In this document: positions 44,600 through 55,701 of the stretch, one piece after another
How positions within the stretch are numbered: position 1 is the first letter of the stretch
Layout of the letters: every line of letters begins with the position of its first letter
DNA from: Coniella vitis
Taxonomy: Eukaryota > Ascomycota > Sordariomycetes > Diaporthales > Schizoparmaceae
DNA: 64,000 nucleotides
Assembly: GCA_011317545.1 (NCBI GenBank)
Contig: WUJK01000011.1
Location: forward strand, 77,501-141,500
Reading direction: 5' to 3'
Notes under the pieces: model-generated
Databases searched by the model: none
Told to the model about the DNA's origin: nothing
The model's input: the letters and a program-made list of their open reading frames with translations, nothing else
Translations under genes and position numbers: made by a program

Positions 44600-45840
44600 C
44601 GATATAACCCTCTAAGGTAACGCTACTATTATAGGCGGTAGTAAACTACCCCGCCGACCGAATAATAATAAGCCCCCGATTATTATCGGATCGTTCTTTA
44701 TCGATAGAGATAGTAATAAGGAGGAGAAACGCCTTATTAAGCGTAAGAGATACTCCTACCTTAATTATATTAATAGTTATTTTTATACCGGTAAGCTTAA
44801 TTATTAGCTCGTATTTAGTAAATCTTACGGCTATTACCGTAAGATATATAAGAAGTATACTAATATTAATTAATTATATACTACTTTAGCCCTCTTATAG
44901 GCCTATTATAATAGAATTAAGATAGCGGTTAATAGCGGTAATTATATCGTCCCCTAAAGCGATAAGAATAATAATAGTAATAATAATACTAACGATAGTA
45001 GTAATATATACGCTAAGAAGCGTACTTACCGTCCTATCTTTACGCCCGACTTCCTATAAGCCCGCTAGGATTAGGAGGCCGCCCTTAATACCGCTTAGAA
45101 CGCTTATTATCGCCCTTAAACTATTATACCTAACTTTATCGAGGACCCTTATACCCCCCTATATAGCTATAGCGGTAGCCGTTATAGCCCTCCTCGTAGC
45201 TATTATAACCTTATACCTATTACCCCCGCTAACTATACTCTTATACGCTATAATTAGTTTAATATTAGTAGTAATTAGATTATTACCGGTATTAATACTC
45301 TCGGCTAGCGCGTTATAATATTTATAAACGAGCTTAAGCGCCGTAATATTACTACCGATAAGCGCGCTATAGCCGACCGTATTAACCGCCGCCGCTATAA
45401 TAAGGCTAAGGAGGCTAACCGTCGGCGCTATAACGAGTATAATATACTCTAAACCTAGATCCTTAGCGAGATTATATATTATCTTATTATATAATCTTCT
45501 AGTAAGCGTAAGCGGTCCCGTAATAATAGCAGCTAAGCGTATAGCTCCCCCTATAAGCCCGCTAAATATCGCCCCCCTATCTAGAACTAGCTAGCCCCCT
45601 ATTTCCCCTATATTTATTAATACGATTCGGGCGGTTATAAGGTAGCTATTACTTACGCCCGTAATAAGGCCGATAATAATAACCCCTATCTAGATTATAA
45701 AGAAGATAACTATAATAATATATATAAAGGTAGCTATAAGGATAATAATATCTAAGATAGAGATAATAGAAGTCGGCCTATAAACGCCTAATAATCGATT
45801 AAAGATAAATAGTTAGCTTTTATAATAATAATATAGCCCT
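44600..45840 (+). pseudogene. Gypsy C antisense reading frame between pol and 3' LTR
   Basis: Plus strand, opposite to Gypsy C pol. One frame of about 410 codons is interrupted only by TAG/TAA of RIP type. It reads GGSKLPRRPNNNKPPIIIGS, FIDRDSNKEEKRLIKRKRYS, LNYINSYFYTGKLNY, YAKKRTYRPIFTPDF, FIEDPYTPLYSYSGSRYSPP, and a strongly basic RRNITTDKRAIADRINRRR region. No domain recognised; the basic, Asn/Ser-rich character could suit a nucleic-acid-binding protein, but that is a guess. It lies where Gypsy A has its own antisense frame. Confidence 0.6.
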
Positions 45841-45889
45841 AGCGCGTTTATACTATATAGTCCGAGTTAGGCTATTATTAATACGAATA

Positions 45890-48800
45890 TTACCCTATTT
45901 TACTTTAAATATATCTAATACCTCCGTATTTATAACCGTATCTAATAGCTCCTATATAGGCTTATTATAGCCCTTCTATTTAACTAAAGCTAACTTATAC
46001 CTATTACGCCTAAGCCTATTCTTAGCTATAAGGATTTCCTCTATATAGAACTCCTTTATAATAATACCTAAGCTATTAGGAACTAGGATAGGCGTAGGAT
46101 ATATATCTATCGTATCCTATAATAATAGGGGTATACCCTCGTCGGATTCTACTAACTCTATATAGAAGGTAGGATAAACCCCTATCGGTATATCTAATAT
46201 AATAGTAAAAGGTAATAGAATAGCTATAACTCGGTACCTATTATAAAGCTAATCGAGCTTCTTACTAGGCTTATTCGTCTTAATATTATATAATAATAGC
46301 TAGATTAAATCGCTTACCTCGAACTTATATATAGGCCGGCGTATTCTATTTACGCCGTCCTTTTACCGTTACTAGGTATATACTATAATAGCTTAAGCTA
46401 TCTCTATACTACTATATAAGTACTCTAAAAAGGTAATAATATAGCCCCGACCCGTTATTATAGAGACGGATTCTAATAGTAACTTCGGTAGGGGGTTAAT
46501 ATTAAAACTATTTAATAATCTATTAGTATTAATACCTATAATAGAGGAATTTCGATTATTAAGCGTAAGCTAAGCAGCTATAAGATAGGACGGTTAGTTA
46601 AATTAGGAGAACCCGATATACGCCCTAAGGTACTTCTAAACCTCCTAGTTCTCCCTTTCTATCCCCCTATTAGTCTTAGGATAGAAGGTAATCGATAGTA
46701 ATTAATAGATATTTAGCTTAGTATAAAGCGTAGATTAGAAGAAGCCGACCTAATCCGAGCCGTAGTTACTTATAATCGTTTCTAGAAAACCCCTAAACCG
46801 CTATTAAACCTTAATAAACCGTATAATATACGCTTCTACCGATATAGAAGTTATAGCCTTTAATTATATATATTTAGAAAGCCGATTAGTAATAATTATA
46901 AGGAATCGTAGATACTCCTTTTTATAGGCTAGGAATTCTACCTCGAAGTTAATAGCGATCTATTTCTAGAAGTAATTAGGAATAGGTAGGGGCTATAATA
47001 ATCCCTAATAGTAGCGTCTTAAGTAATTAATTCGGTAGTAAACGCTATAGGCCCTATTAAAGGCCTTTATATTACGAGATATATTATACTAGTAATAATC
47101 GTAGTATAGAATTACGAACGTTACGCTAATACTAGGGTACTTATTAAGGGGCGAATTATATACCCTTTAAAGTATAACCGTTATTAGAGGTTCCTATTCC
47201 AGGAGCTAAATATATCCTCGGTATAGTAAGACGCCCCGGCTATTAATACTATAATCTCTAATTTACTCTCGAATCTTAGCCTTTATTAGGAATTATTATA
47301 TACCTTCCTATACCGCTTTTAGCTTCTTCGTATAATTCTAGTTATACTTAGTAGCCTTATTCTATAAAGCCTAGAATATCTCGTTATAGAATAGCGCGCT
47401 TCCTAATAGTAAAAGGGCTATAATAATACGTAATACTGCTCGAGCCTTAGTATAGCGCAAAGCCCTAGTAGACCCTAAGCGGGAAGATATATATAGGCGA
47501 GGCGTCTTATTATCGGAGTTAGGGCGGTCCTTAAGCGGGCGCGATATAGAGGCGTTATAAGTCGCTTACCCCCTAACCCGAGGCGAGAATCCTAAAATAG
47601 AGATAGGCTAGAAAACCCTAGCTATTTCCTTTATAAGCCCGATAATATCCTACTCTCGCCTTAAAAGCGTATCGGGGCGATTAGCTAACCGGCTTAGCCG
47701 GTATTTAAGATAAAACCGAAAAAGAGATAAAAGTTCGGCTTAATATACCTACCGCTCTAAGATTAGGCGCGGTATTATAAAATACTCTAGGCCCTTATAA
47801 TTAGTAAGTATTATAAACGGATAATATATACTACGGAGCTTAGACGATTATACCTTAAGATAAGAGATTATAGCTAATAACTCCTTATTATATATAGTAT
47901 AATTACGCTCTATTATTATAAGGCGAGCTAAATAGTATATAATAGGGCGTAAAACCCCTTTTTTATCGAATTATAAGAGGTAGCTACCGAGTAAGTATTT
48001 AAAATAGTCCGGCTCGATAATTATCTCCTACTCGGGATCCTATTAACTTAGAATAAGCGCTATAATAAAAGCCTATTTAAGCCGCTTAAAGGCCGTATTA
48101 CGAATATCTATTTATATAAATAATACCCCTATTCGAGTTAATTCGATTAATAGCTCGGTAATCTCGGTAAACCTATCGATAAAAGTTCGGTAGAAGTTAG
48201 TAAACCTAAGGAAACTCCGAACCCTTAAGACCTTTTATAGGGCCTCCTAGTTATATATTACTATTACCTTCTCGGGGTTAGCCCGGATACCCTCGCCGGC
48301 CTTAATAATAAATCCTAGGTATTTAGTCTCCGTTATTGTAAACTTATACTTTTTTAAATCTAAGAATAAGCCTAAGTCCTTTAACCGGCGTAGAACTTCC
48401 GAAACCTTTATAATATAATCCTCTCTAAACCCCGAGGAGTAGATTAGTAGGTTATCTAGATAGGCTATAATATAATTATCTAAGATACCGTATAAGGTAT
48501 TATTAATAAACCGCTAGAATATTATAGGGGCGCTTATTAAACTAAAAGGCGTTATAAGCTATTCGAAAAGCCCGAACTATATCCTAAACGCTATTAAATA
48601 TTCTTAGCCCTCTACGATATAGATCTTATAGAAAGCGGCCCTTATATCTAATTTAGTAAACTATTAGGTATTAGTAAGGCTACGAAATATCTCCTTAATA
48701 AGCGGAAGGGGGTATTAATCCTCCTTTATAATACGGTTTAGCGCCCGGTAATCGATATAGAAGCGCTAGCTATTATTTACCTTCTTTATAAGTAGGATTA

Positions 48801-48900
48801 ACGCTATAGCCGACGAAGAGCTCGCCCGGACTTAGCTATAGTCTATTAACTCCGTAATCTACCTTTATAGCTCGATTAGGTAATCGTACGGTATATTATA
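45890..48900 (-). pseudogene. Gypsy C pol remnant with chromodomain
   Basis: Minus strand. RT: FYIDYRALN, YPLPLIKEIFRSLTNT, FTKLDIRAAFYKIYIVEG, LITPFSLISAPIIF, RFINNTLYGILDNYIIAYLDN, then LLIY (about 48900-48400). The second active-site Asp of YLDD is now Asn. Near 46045-45890 a chromodomain remains: IEEILIAKNRLRRNRYKLALVK, then a stop in place of the family Trp, KGYNKPI, another stop, ELLDTV. RNase H and integrase lie between. Stops are TAG/TAA at Gln/Trp positions. Confidence 0.85.
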
Positions 48901-50882
48901 GAAAGGGCCCTATAGGAGCTTAGCGGGCTCCTTATTCGCACCCGATTTTAGCCGAATATAATAATTATAATTACCCCTATATAGAGGCAGGATAGCGGAT
49001 TTTTCCTTATCGAATAGATCCTAAAATTTTATAAATTTAGAAGGGAGTTATAGCGGCCCCTCTACGGGCTTCTCTTATATATAGCCGGTAAGGATAGAGG
49101 TTATCTTATAGAAGCTCGAAAAGAAGACCTTATTATATTCCTCCCTATATTAATACCGGCCCTATTACTAAGGTAAGTCGGGAAGGAATAGTAATACTAT
49201 AACCTAAACCTATATCGATTATAATAAGAGTATTTAAACTATTATCCTATTTATTATTCCGATTATAATTTAAAACCGCGCCCTATCTACTTTAACCCCT
49301 TAGTAATAAAGCTAAGGTAAACCTAAAATTATCTCGTAACCTAGGCCTAGGATAATATAAAACCTAATCCTTATTACCTAACTATTAATATCCGTATCCG
49401 CGAAAGCGATTTCGGAGATAATAATACCCTAGGCTATCCCTATAACCGTTTTAAGCGGTTTAAGGGGTACCCTAATATAAGTTATTCTTAGCCGACTTAT
49501 AGTCTTAGGGCTTATAATAGCGTAATAGCTATACCTATTATCTATTAGTACGTTTACAAAGATAGATCTATTAAAGAGGGTAGGAATATAAAGTAAAGGT
49601 TTATCTATTTTTATTTATATCTCTCTATTATCGTATAACGGGCGGTTATAGCGGTATCTGCCCGCTCTTTATACTTAAGTAAGATTCTACCTAAGCGCTA
49701 TACGTTTCCTAACGCTATAATAATATCCTCGGGCGCTATATCCGCCTCGATTAGCACTATATTTATTATTATAAGCCGCTTTATAGGCCTTAGGGAGTAG
49801 TTATAAATAATATAATCCTAAGAACTATAACGTATATACGCCCTTTACTCCTTCCGATATACCTAAACTTCCTATAATATTTATACCGTATAGCGCTATA
49901 TCGGACCCGCCCTGGGACCTACCGGTAGTCTCTAATCTATAGATCGTACTACGTTAACTCCTATTATCGGAGTATCCTCCTCCTAAGTAATAGCTAGGGG
50001 TCTTTACTATCCCCGAATCTTCCTCTCTATACCCTATAACTCTAAGTCTTAGGTAATTATACGGTAAGAGTCCTAAGCGTTAGTATAATCTATTAAGCTT
50101 ACCCCTTAGCTAATAGCCTTATTACGGATACGATAAGAGAGAGATTATCGTAAAAAGCTAACCCTAATACTATTATCCTAGTTTAGGCCTCCGGCTATTA
50201 TTATAGTCTTCTCGAAGCGTACGATAAAATAAGAGAAGAGTTCCCTATCTCTTATACGTATTATCGCTAGGTCCCGTATTATATCGTCCTTCTTATAAGG
50301 GTTTATATAATATCTAGCTAGGTAATCTAGGAAGGCCTTTATATCTTAATCTAGGGATTATTTAGATTAATAGAAAGCTATAACTATCTGCTAAACGTCG
50401 GGGCCTAGCTATATATATATATATAATACTAGTAAGCGATAAGCGGTCTAATAAACTCTTAGTCGAGTATAAGCTTAAGTTCTATCGAGGTCCGCTATAT
50501 ATACTAGGCATCCCTTATACCGCTATACAGCGCCGGTATAGGTAAAGGCTTCCTCCGCATCGGGAGCGCTATAGGCGCGCTTAAGTCCGTTAAGGGCGTC
50601 GGTATATCGCCGGGGGGTATAATTAGTAAGCCGCCCGACTACTAGGATAGCGTATCCCGTTAGCTAGCCGAGAGCGAAGCAAGAAGTAATATAATCTCGG
50701 CGAGTTATATACTAAGACTAAGTTAATATACGCGGAGTTTAGCGAGTTAATAGTAGATAGTAATATCCCTAGTTATAGATTCGGGAGGGCTAATAGCCCC
50801 CGCTAATACTATCCTATAATTAGGTTCTATTACTTATAAGTTTAGAGCTACTTATAGTAAGGGAGGTATTAATAGTTAGAAA

Positions 50883-51042
50883 TATTATAGGCTAGACCTA
50901 TAAGTAGTAGTTATTAATAGGTGCTATAATATATTATTCCAATTATAAAGAAGAGAGAGTTATATACTAGTAACTAGACCGTTACTATATATCTATATAT
51001 AGCTAACCACGTGCTAAGCGTGCTTAGTACGGGTCTATAATA
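50883..51042 (-). repeat. Gypsy C 5' LTR
   Basis: 160 bp, matching 43307-43466; followed by the target duplication CGTAT. Confidence 0.88.
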
Positions 51043-51799
51043 CGTATTAATCTTATAGCGTACTTTTAATAGTTTTTAAATAGCTTCTGTCTTACGTTTA
51101 GAGGTATCGAATAGCCCTAGGAATAGTATCTCGTACTCTTATAGATATATATTAATTTATACGTTGTTTATAGGCGTAGCTTTGCCCTATTTAACCGATT
51201 TATAAGTATCGGTTTAACGTATATATATTATACCATCCTCTTAAGCTACGAATATAGCGTTCTAATAAATAAATATAATATAGAACGCTTTAGATATTAA
51301 TTCGTCCGGCTATAGTATAGGACGGCCTTCGAAGGTATTTAATATAACGGTCTCTCGTTTATATCTACGGATATCGCCTTTATAGAATAATACCTACTTA
51401 TAGAATACTAATTTACCTAGTACGAGGTTACCTAGGAAGGTATTATCTATAACTACGCTATAAGCTATTAAGAATAACTCGGACTATTTACCTAATATAG
51501 TAGTTTAAAACTAACCCGGTATAACTATATTATAACTAATTAAAGGGCTACGACCGCCTATATCTTTTATCGTTCTAAGTCGGGTAGAAGGGTAGGATTA
51601 TAGTTAGTCTATAAGGGATTAAGAGGCGTAGTATACTATTAAGCTATAGTCGAAGAATACGGTATATTCGTGCCTATTAGGCAGACGTACGATAAATAGG
51701 TTATATAGATCTCCTATCCCCTCTCGGTATAGTTTATCTCGAGAGGGTAGAGGTCTTCCGCCGATGCTTATATCTACGTAGTAAGTATTACGGCGCCCC

Positions 51800-53650
51800 T
51801 ATTCGTCGGCGTCCTTAAGGGCTTATTCCTCGAGAATAAAACGGAGGTTATCGTCTATATAGTTATTATAATCGCTAGCTATATAGCTAGTAGGGTCGAC
51901 GATACTATTATTATCGTTATCGTCCTAGTAAGTAGCTATATATACGCGAGGGGTGCTATTATAGGTATAGCCGCTATAGCCGCTACGGCTTCCGCGTATA
52001 CTTACGCTATTAGGCTTATGTATAAAAAACTTTTAAACCTTTCGAAAGCCTCGGTTATAGTCTTCTTTATATAAAGTACCTTTAAGAGTAACTATCTCGT
52101 TAATAGGCTTACTAGCGGTAGGCTATTTAGTAGGCTTTAAGCAGTCCTTAGCCTAATAGCCGATTTTACTATAGTTATAGTACTTATTATTACGGCTATA
52201 TATAACGTTAGTAAAGTAGACGCTATAATATTTATCTTTATCTATCTAAGTATTATAATAACCGTAAACGAATACTATATCGGCTATAGAAGCGTAGGTA
52301 TAGGTGCTAGTATTAGTAGTGCTAATACTAGCTGTAAATACGTTATTTATATCCTTAGAGTAAGGGTCTAAGATAGCTAAGATATATACGGTTTTATTAG
52401 TAGGCTCCGTAGCGATTAAACGTATACTAGGCGTACTATAAATATCGCTTTCGGCTGCTTTCGAAGTATATAGCTTAGCACGTACGGCGATACGCTCGAT
52501 TAGGTCTATAGCTATAAGGCTATCTACTATATCGAGCAACTTAGTATATATACTAAGTATCGTTATCTATAGCTTTATAACTAACGTTATATATATTGCG
52601 TTTAACTATCTATTATATAGCGATATTCGGTAGAATACGCTATATAGACGCTAGGCGAATACGTAGTAGTCCTTACTACGCTATAGCAGTATAATTATAA
52701 ATATCGATAGAGGTAAGTTAATAATACGATAATCGGTTAGGGTCTAAATAATAGCTTCGATAAATAGTACCTACGAAGGGCTAGGACGTATCTTAATAAA
52801 CTCTCGGACTAGTTGGAAGTTACTAGAGAGCTCTAAAGCGATATAGCGCGCCTATATATCGTAGGGTACTAAGTTTAAGACTAATAGACTCTAAATATAA
52901 GCTAGTTTCTCGAAAACGGTATTATTAGCCTTATTAAGCTTTAATTAAATAAGTATAGTAACCTTATTCTTAAAGGAGATATATTTATCCTCCTTATTAT
53001 CTAGTATATTACCTTTGAAGAGTATATAAGGCTAAGTATTCTTAATAGCTTATTTATTAGTAGTTAGGCGGTCCTAATTAGGTATACCTTAAAGCGGCTA
53101 TTCGAGGTTAAGACGGCTAGATTTAAAACGGATAACTTTAGGCTTATTATAGCGAATCGGCTCTATTAAGGGATTAACGGGCTATCCGCAAGTATCGCTA
53201 TAACTATTATTTAAGCGTTTATATATCTTATAAGGAGGGGTAGTAAATTTACGTATAGTATTATACGAGCGGTTGCTAGTATTAGGATAGTTATATACGT
53301 CCTAGCTATTAGCAGTACGAGGCGTGGGTTTACGTAGTATTAACTATCCCTCGGTCTAAGGTTACTTACCTTTTAGTTTAGTAATTATCTCTAAAATCTG
53401 CTTATTACTCTCTAATAGGGTCTTTAGTATCTTTTCGATACGGTTAAAACGCTAGTTATACTATTCGTATAGGTAGTCGGTCTTTTCGTTTAGTTCTTTA
53501 ATTAAGCGTAGAACTGGGCGCTCGAAGGGTCCGGCCGGAGAGGATTCTCGAGTAGGATTAGTAAGCTCGAGGTCCTCTAGTAATTCGTTATTTAATATAG
53601 CTAAATTAGCGATAGACGAGTTACTAGTATTATTATTAGTGTTTTTCGCG
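51800..53650 (-). pseudogene. Gypsy B gag remnant
   Basis: Minus-strand coding frame with RIP stops. At about 52180-52136 it reads Y-Y-N-Y-S-K-I-G-Y, a stop, then A-K-D-C: the spacing of a C-x2-C-x4-H-x4-C zinc knuckle with three of the four ligands turned into Tyr. The open 97-codon frame at 52539-52246 belongs to this gag, not to an independent gene. Confidence 0.65.
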
Positions 53651-53704
53651 ATAGGGAAACGAGTTTAAAGAGATAAGGGTTATCCTCTTTAAAAATAATT
53701 ATTT

Positions 53705-53906
53705 TAAGGGTTCTTTAAGATACGGTTAACTAATTAAACGTTAATTAACCGCACGTGATATATAGTAAGTTCGTATATTCTGAAGGTTAGTTGATTGATT
53801 AGCTAGAAAGGTAACTATCTCGGGGGCTTTGGTGTTGTGGATATATGGTGGGCATATGCCGTATCGGCTGTGCCGGTAGGCAGACGCCGGCAGGCACGGA
53901 TCTACA
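53705..53906 (-). repeat. Gypsy B 5' LTR
   Basis: 202 bp, matching 40022-40223. Its outer half retains many CA/TG sites. Confidence 0.88.
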
Positions 53907-53931
53907 ACTATATTGCTATTATAGTAGTATT

Positions 53932-54123
53932 TATTATAGGCCTACTAAGCTATAATATTGCCTTCGCCCGACGTGCCTGATAAGTTAATTAGATCTTCTG
54001 AAACGTGTTTAGAAGATTGCGTACCTTTTGCCTTAACCGCCTAAGCGAAAGGTTCCGTACGTCGGAGACGGCCGTAAGAACGCTAGTTAATTCCTAGAGC
54101 CCTATAGGGGCTAGCCCGTTATA
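53932..54123 (+). repeat. solo LTR of the TRIM family
   Basis: 192 bp, the same length as the LTRs of TRIM-2, starting TATTATAGGCC and ending CCCGTTATA. Flanked by a perfect target duplication GTATT (53927-53931 and 54124-54128), so it is a true solo LTR left by LTR-LTR recombination rather than a broken copy. RIP-mutated. Confidence 0.9.
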
Positions 54124-54128
54124 GTATT

Positions 54129-55696
54129 AGCGATAATATCTTCGTAAGACGCGAGGTATTAATCTGCTTTAGTAAGTTGTTAATCTGCCTCTTTATTATA
54201 GCCCTCTGGCAAAGGAGAGATTTCGCTAGTATTATTATCCTTTTTACGGTCTTAACTATTAAGATTCGCGCTATTACTAAGCTATTTCTTTTTAATATAA
54301 TACGTAACGTTTTTATTAATATACCAGATATAGAGCTATTATTACGCTTATCTATATAATACCACGGTAGCGTTTTTTAGTATCTTATAGAAGTCTATAA
54401 TAATAGTTTTAGGCTCTGGAATAGATAAAGTACGCGTAAGTTCCTTTAATTAGACTAGAATCTAGCTGAAATTACTCTTAGTTTCGCCTAATATAAGGGT
54501 AAAAGCGATATAGAAGTTTATATAGAGGGAGGTAGTACTAGTAATCTAATAAAGTGGTATATTAAAGCGATTAACCTATAGAAAGAAATTAATTAGTATA
54601 AGAAATTCCATTTAGTATATAGGAAATTCCGTTTAGTATAGCGGAAATTCTATAATCTTACTCTATATATATTATCTACTATTAGAAGATTATTATATTT
54701 CTTCTATATATTAAGGCACTATTAGTAAGTCTAGAATACGCGAATAATTCGGCTCTCTCTATTACGTTATACCTTATAAGCAATACTATTAGCACGCTTT
54801 TGCCGTTTAAGGATATCGATAAATAGCTATATAGATAAGAGCGGTCTATACTTCTCTTACCGAAGCTTATACTAAAGATTACGAATACGCTAACCTATAA
54901 AGGGTATATACTTAGCTAGGCGTAGCTCGGTAAGTGAAAGGATTGCTTATATAACTTAGGTATTAGCGGGCAGAGAATAATCTTTAGAAGCTTAGTTACC
55001 CTACTTAAAGTCGGGATTAAGAGTATCTAGAGAGTAATTTTAGTATATTTAGGAGACTTCTTAGATAGTAGCTTCGGTATCTTCGAACTATTACAAATTA
55101 AGGTTACCCCGGAGGAAGGCTGCGATTTTCTCGGAGCTATAGCAGAAGAGCGAGAGATATTTAACCTAAAGGTTAACAAGCTCCTTATTATCGTAGATAA
55201 ACTATCTTAAATACCTTATTAAGGAGATAATATTATCCGCCGGTTTATAGTTATAAATATTAGTAGTATAGGAGCCGAGGCTATAACTAATATATTATAC
55301 GCTTCTAAGCTAAACGATCTTTACTCGCTACTTATAGCTACTTTTAAGGGTAGTTGCTTAACGTATCCTTTTACTTTCGTAGAAATATATACGCTTTAGC
55401 CGCCCGCCTGCGGGGTAGTAGTAGTTAACGTAATAGAGAATACCCTAGCGGTTAGGCTTACTCCTTGAATAACTTATTAAAAAGCCTTATATATAATAGC
55501 TTTCGAAGAGCGCTCGCTACGTATTATTATAAGTTTCGAAGGCTTTATTATAAACGGCTAGGTCCGTTGCCTATAGGTTTTAGCTAGTAGTTAAAGTACT
55601 CTAGGCTTCTTCGCGTGCCGGTGTAGGCTTAGGTTATATATCCCTAGTAGGGCTCTCCGAGCTGTTTTAAACGGTATTTCGCGTATTTTAAGATAT
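54129..55696 (+). repeat. unclassified RIP-degraded element, coding-like frames
   Basis: A plus-strand frame from about 54150 to 54850 is interrupted only by TAG/TAA-type stops and reads LLICLFIIALWQRRDFA, TKLFLFNIIRNVFINIPDIE and YIEGGSTSNLIKWYIKAINL. A further coding-like stretch (VTPEEGCDFLGAIAEER, ISSIGAEAITNILYASKLND) lies at 55090-55450. GAAATTCC and TTTAGTATA motifs repeat in tandem at about 54602-54652. No family recognised; possibly the same older element as 38.9-40.0 kb. Confidence 0.45.
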
Positions 55697-55701
55697 AAGA
55701 G

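Larger units (their letters stand above)
43307..51042 (-). mobile_element. Gypsy C, Ty3/Gypsy chromovirus nested in Gypsy B
   Basis: LTRs of 160 bp (43307-43466 and 50883-51042) and a perfect 5-bp target duplication CGTAT (43302-43306 and 51043-51047). Orientation is minus: a purine tract TAAAGGAGGGGGCT (minus strand) abuts the left LTR, and RT is read on the minus strand. Net length about 7.2 kb after removing TRIM-2. It inserted into the pol gene of Gypsy B, so it is younger than B, yet it is just as heavily RIP-mutated. Like Gypsy A it has a chromodomain and an antisense frame before its 3' LTR. Confidence 0.9.
40022..53906 (-). mobile_element. Gypsy B, Ty3/Gypsy element interrupted by Gypsy C
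   Basis: LTRs of 202 bp at 40022-40223 (3' LTR) and 53705-53906 (5' LTR on the minus strand) flank RIP-damaged gag-pol on the minus strand. Target duplication ACTA (40018-40021 and 53907-53910). The polypurine tract AAGAAAGGGGGTGA (minus strand) abuts the left LTR, confirming orientation. After removing Gypsy C and its duplication the net length is about 6.1 kb. The LTR begins TGTAGATCCGTGCC on the minus strand and contains repeated GCCGGCAGGC motifs, GC-rich and less RIP-mutated than the interior. Confidence 0.88.

Noticed and set aside
52246..52539. 97-codon minus-strand frame
   Set aside because: A stop-free piece of the Gypsy B gag remnant rather than a separate gene.
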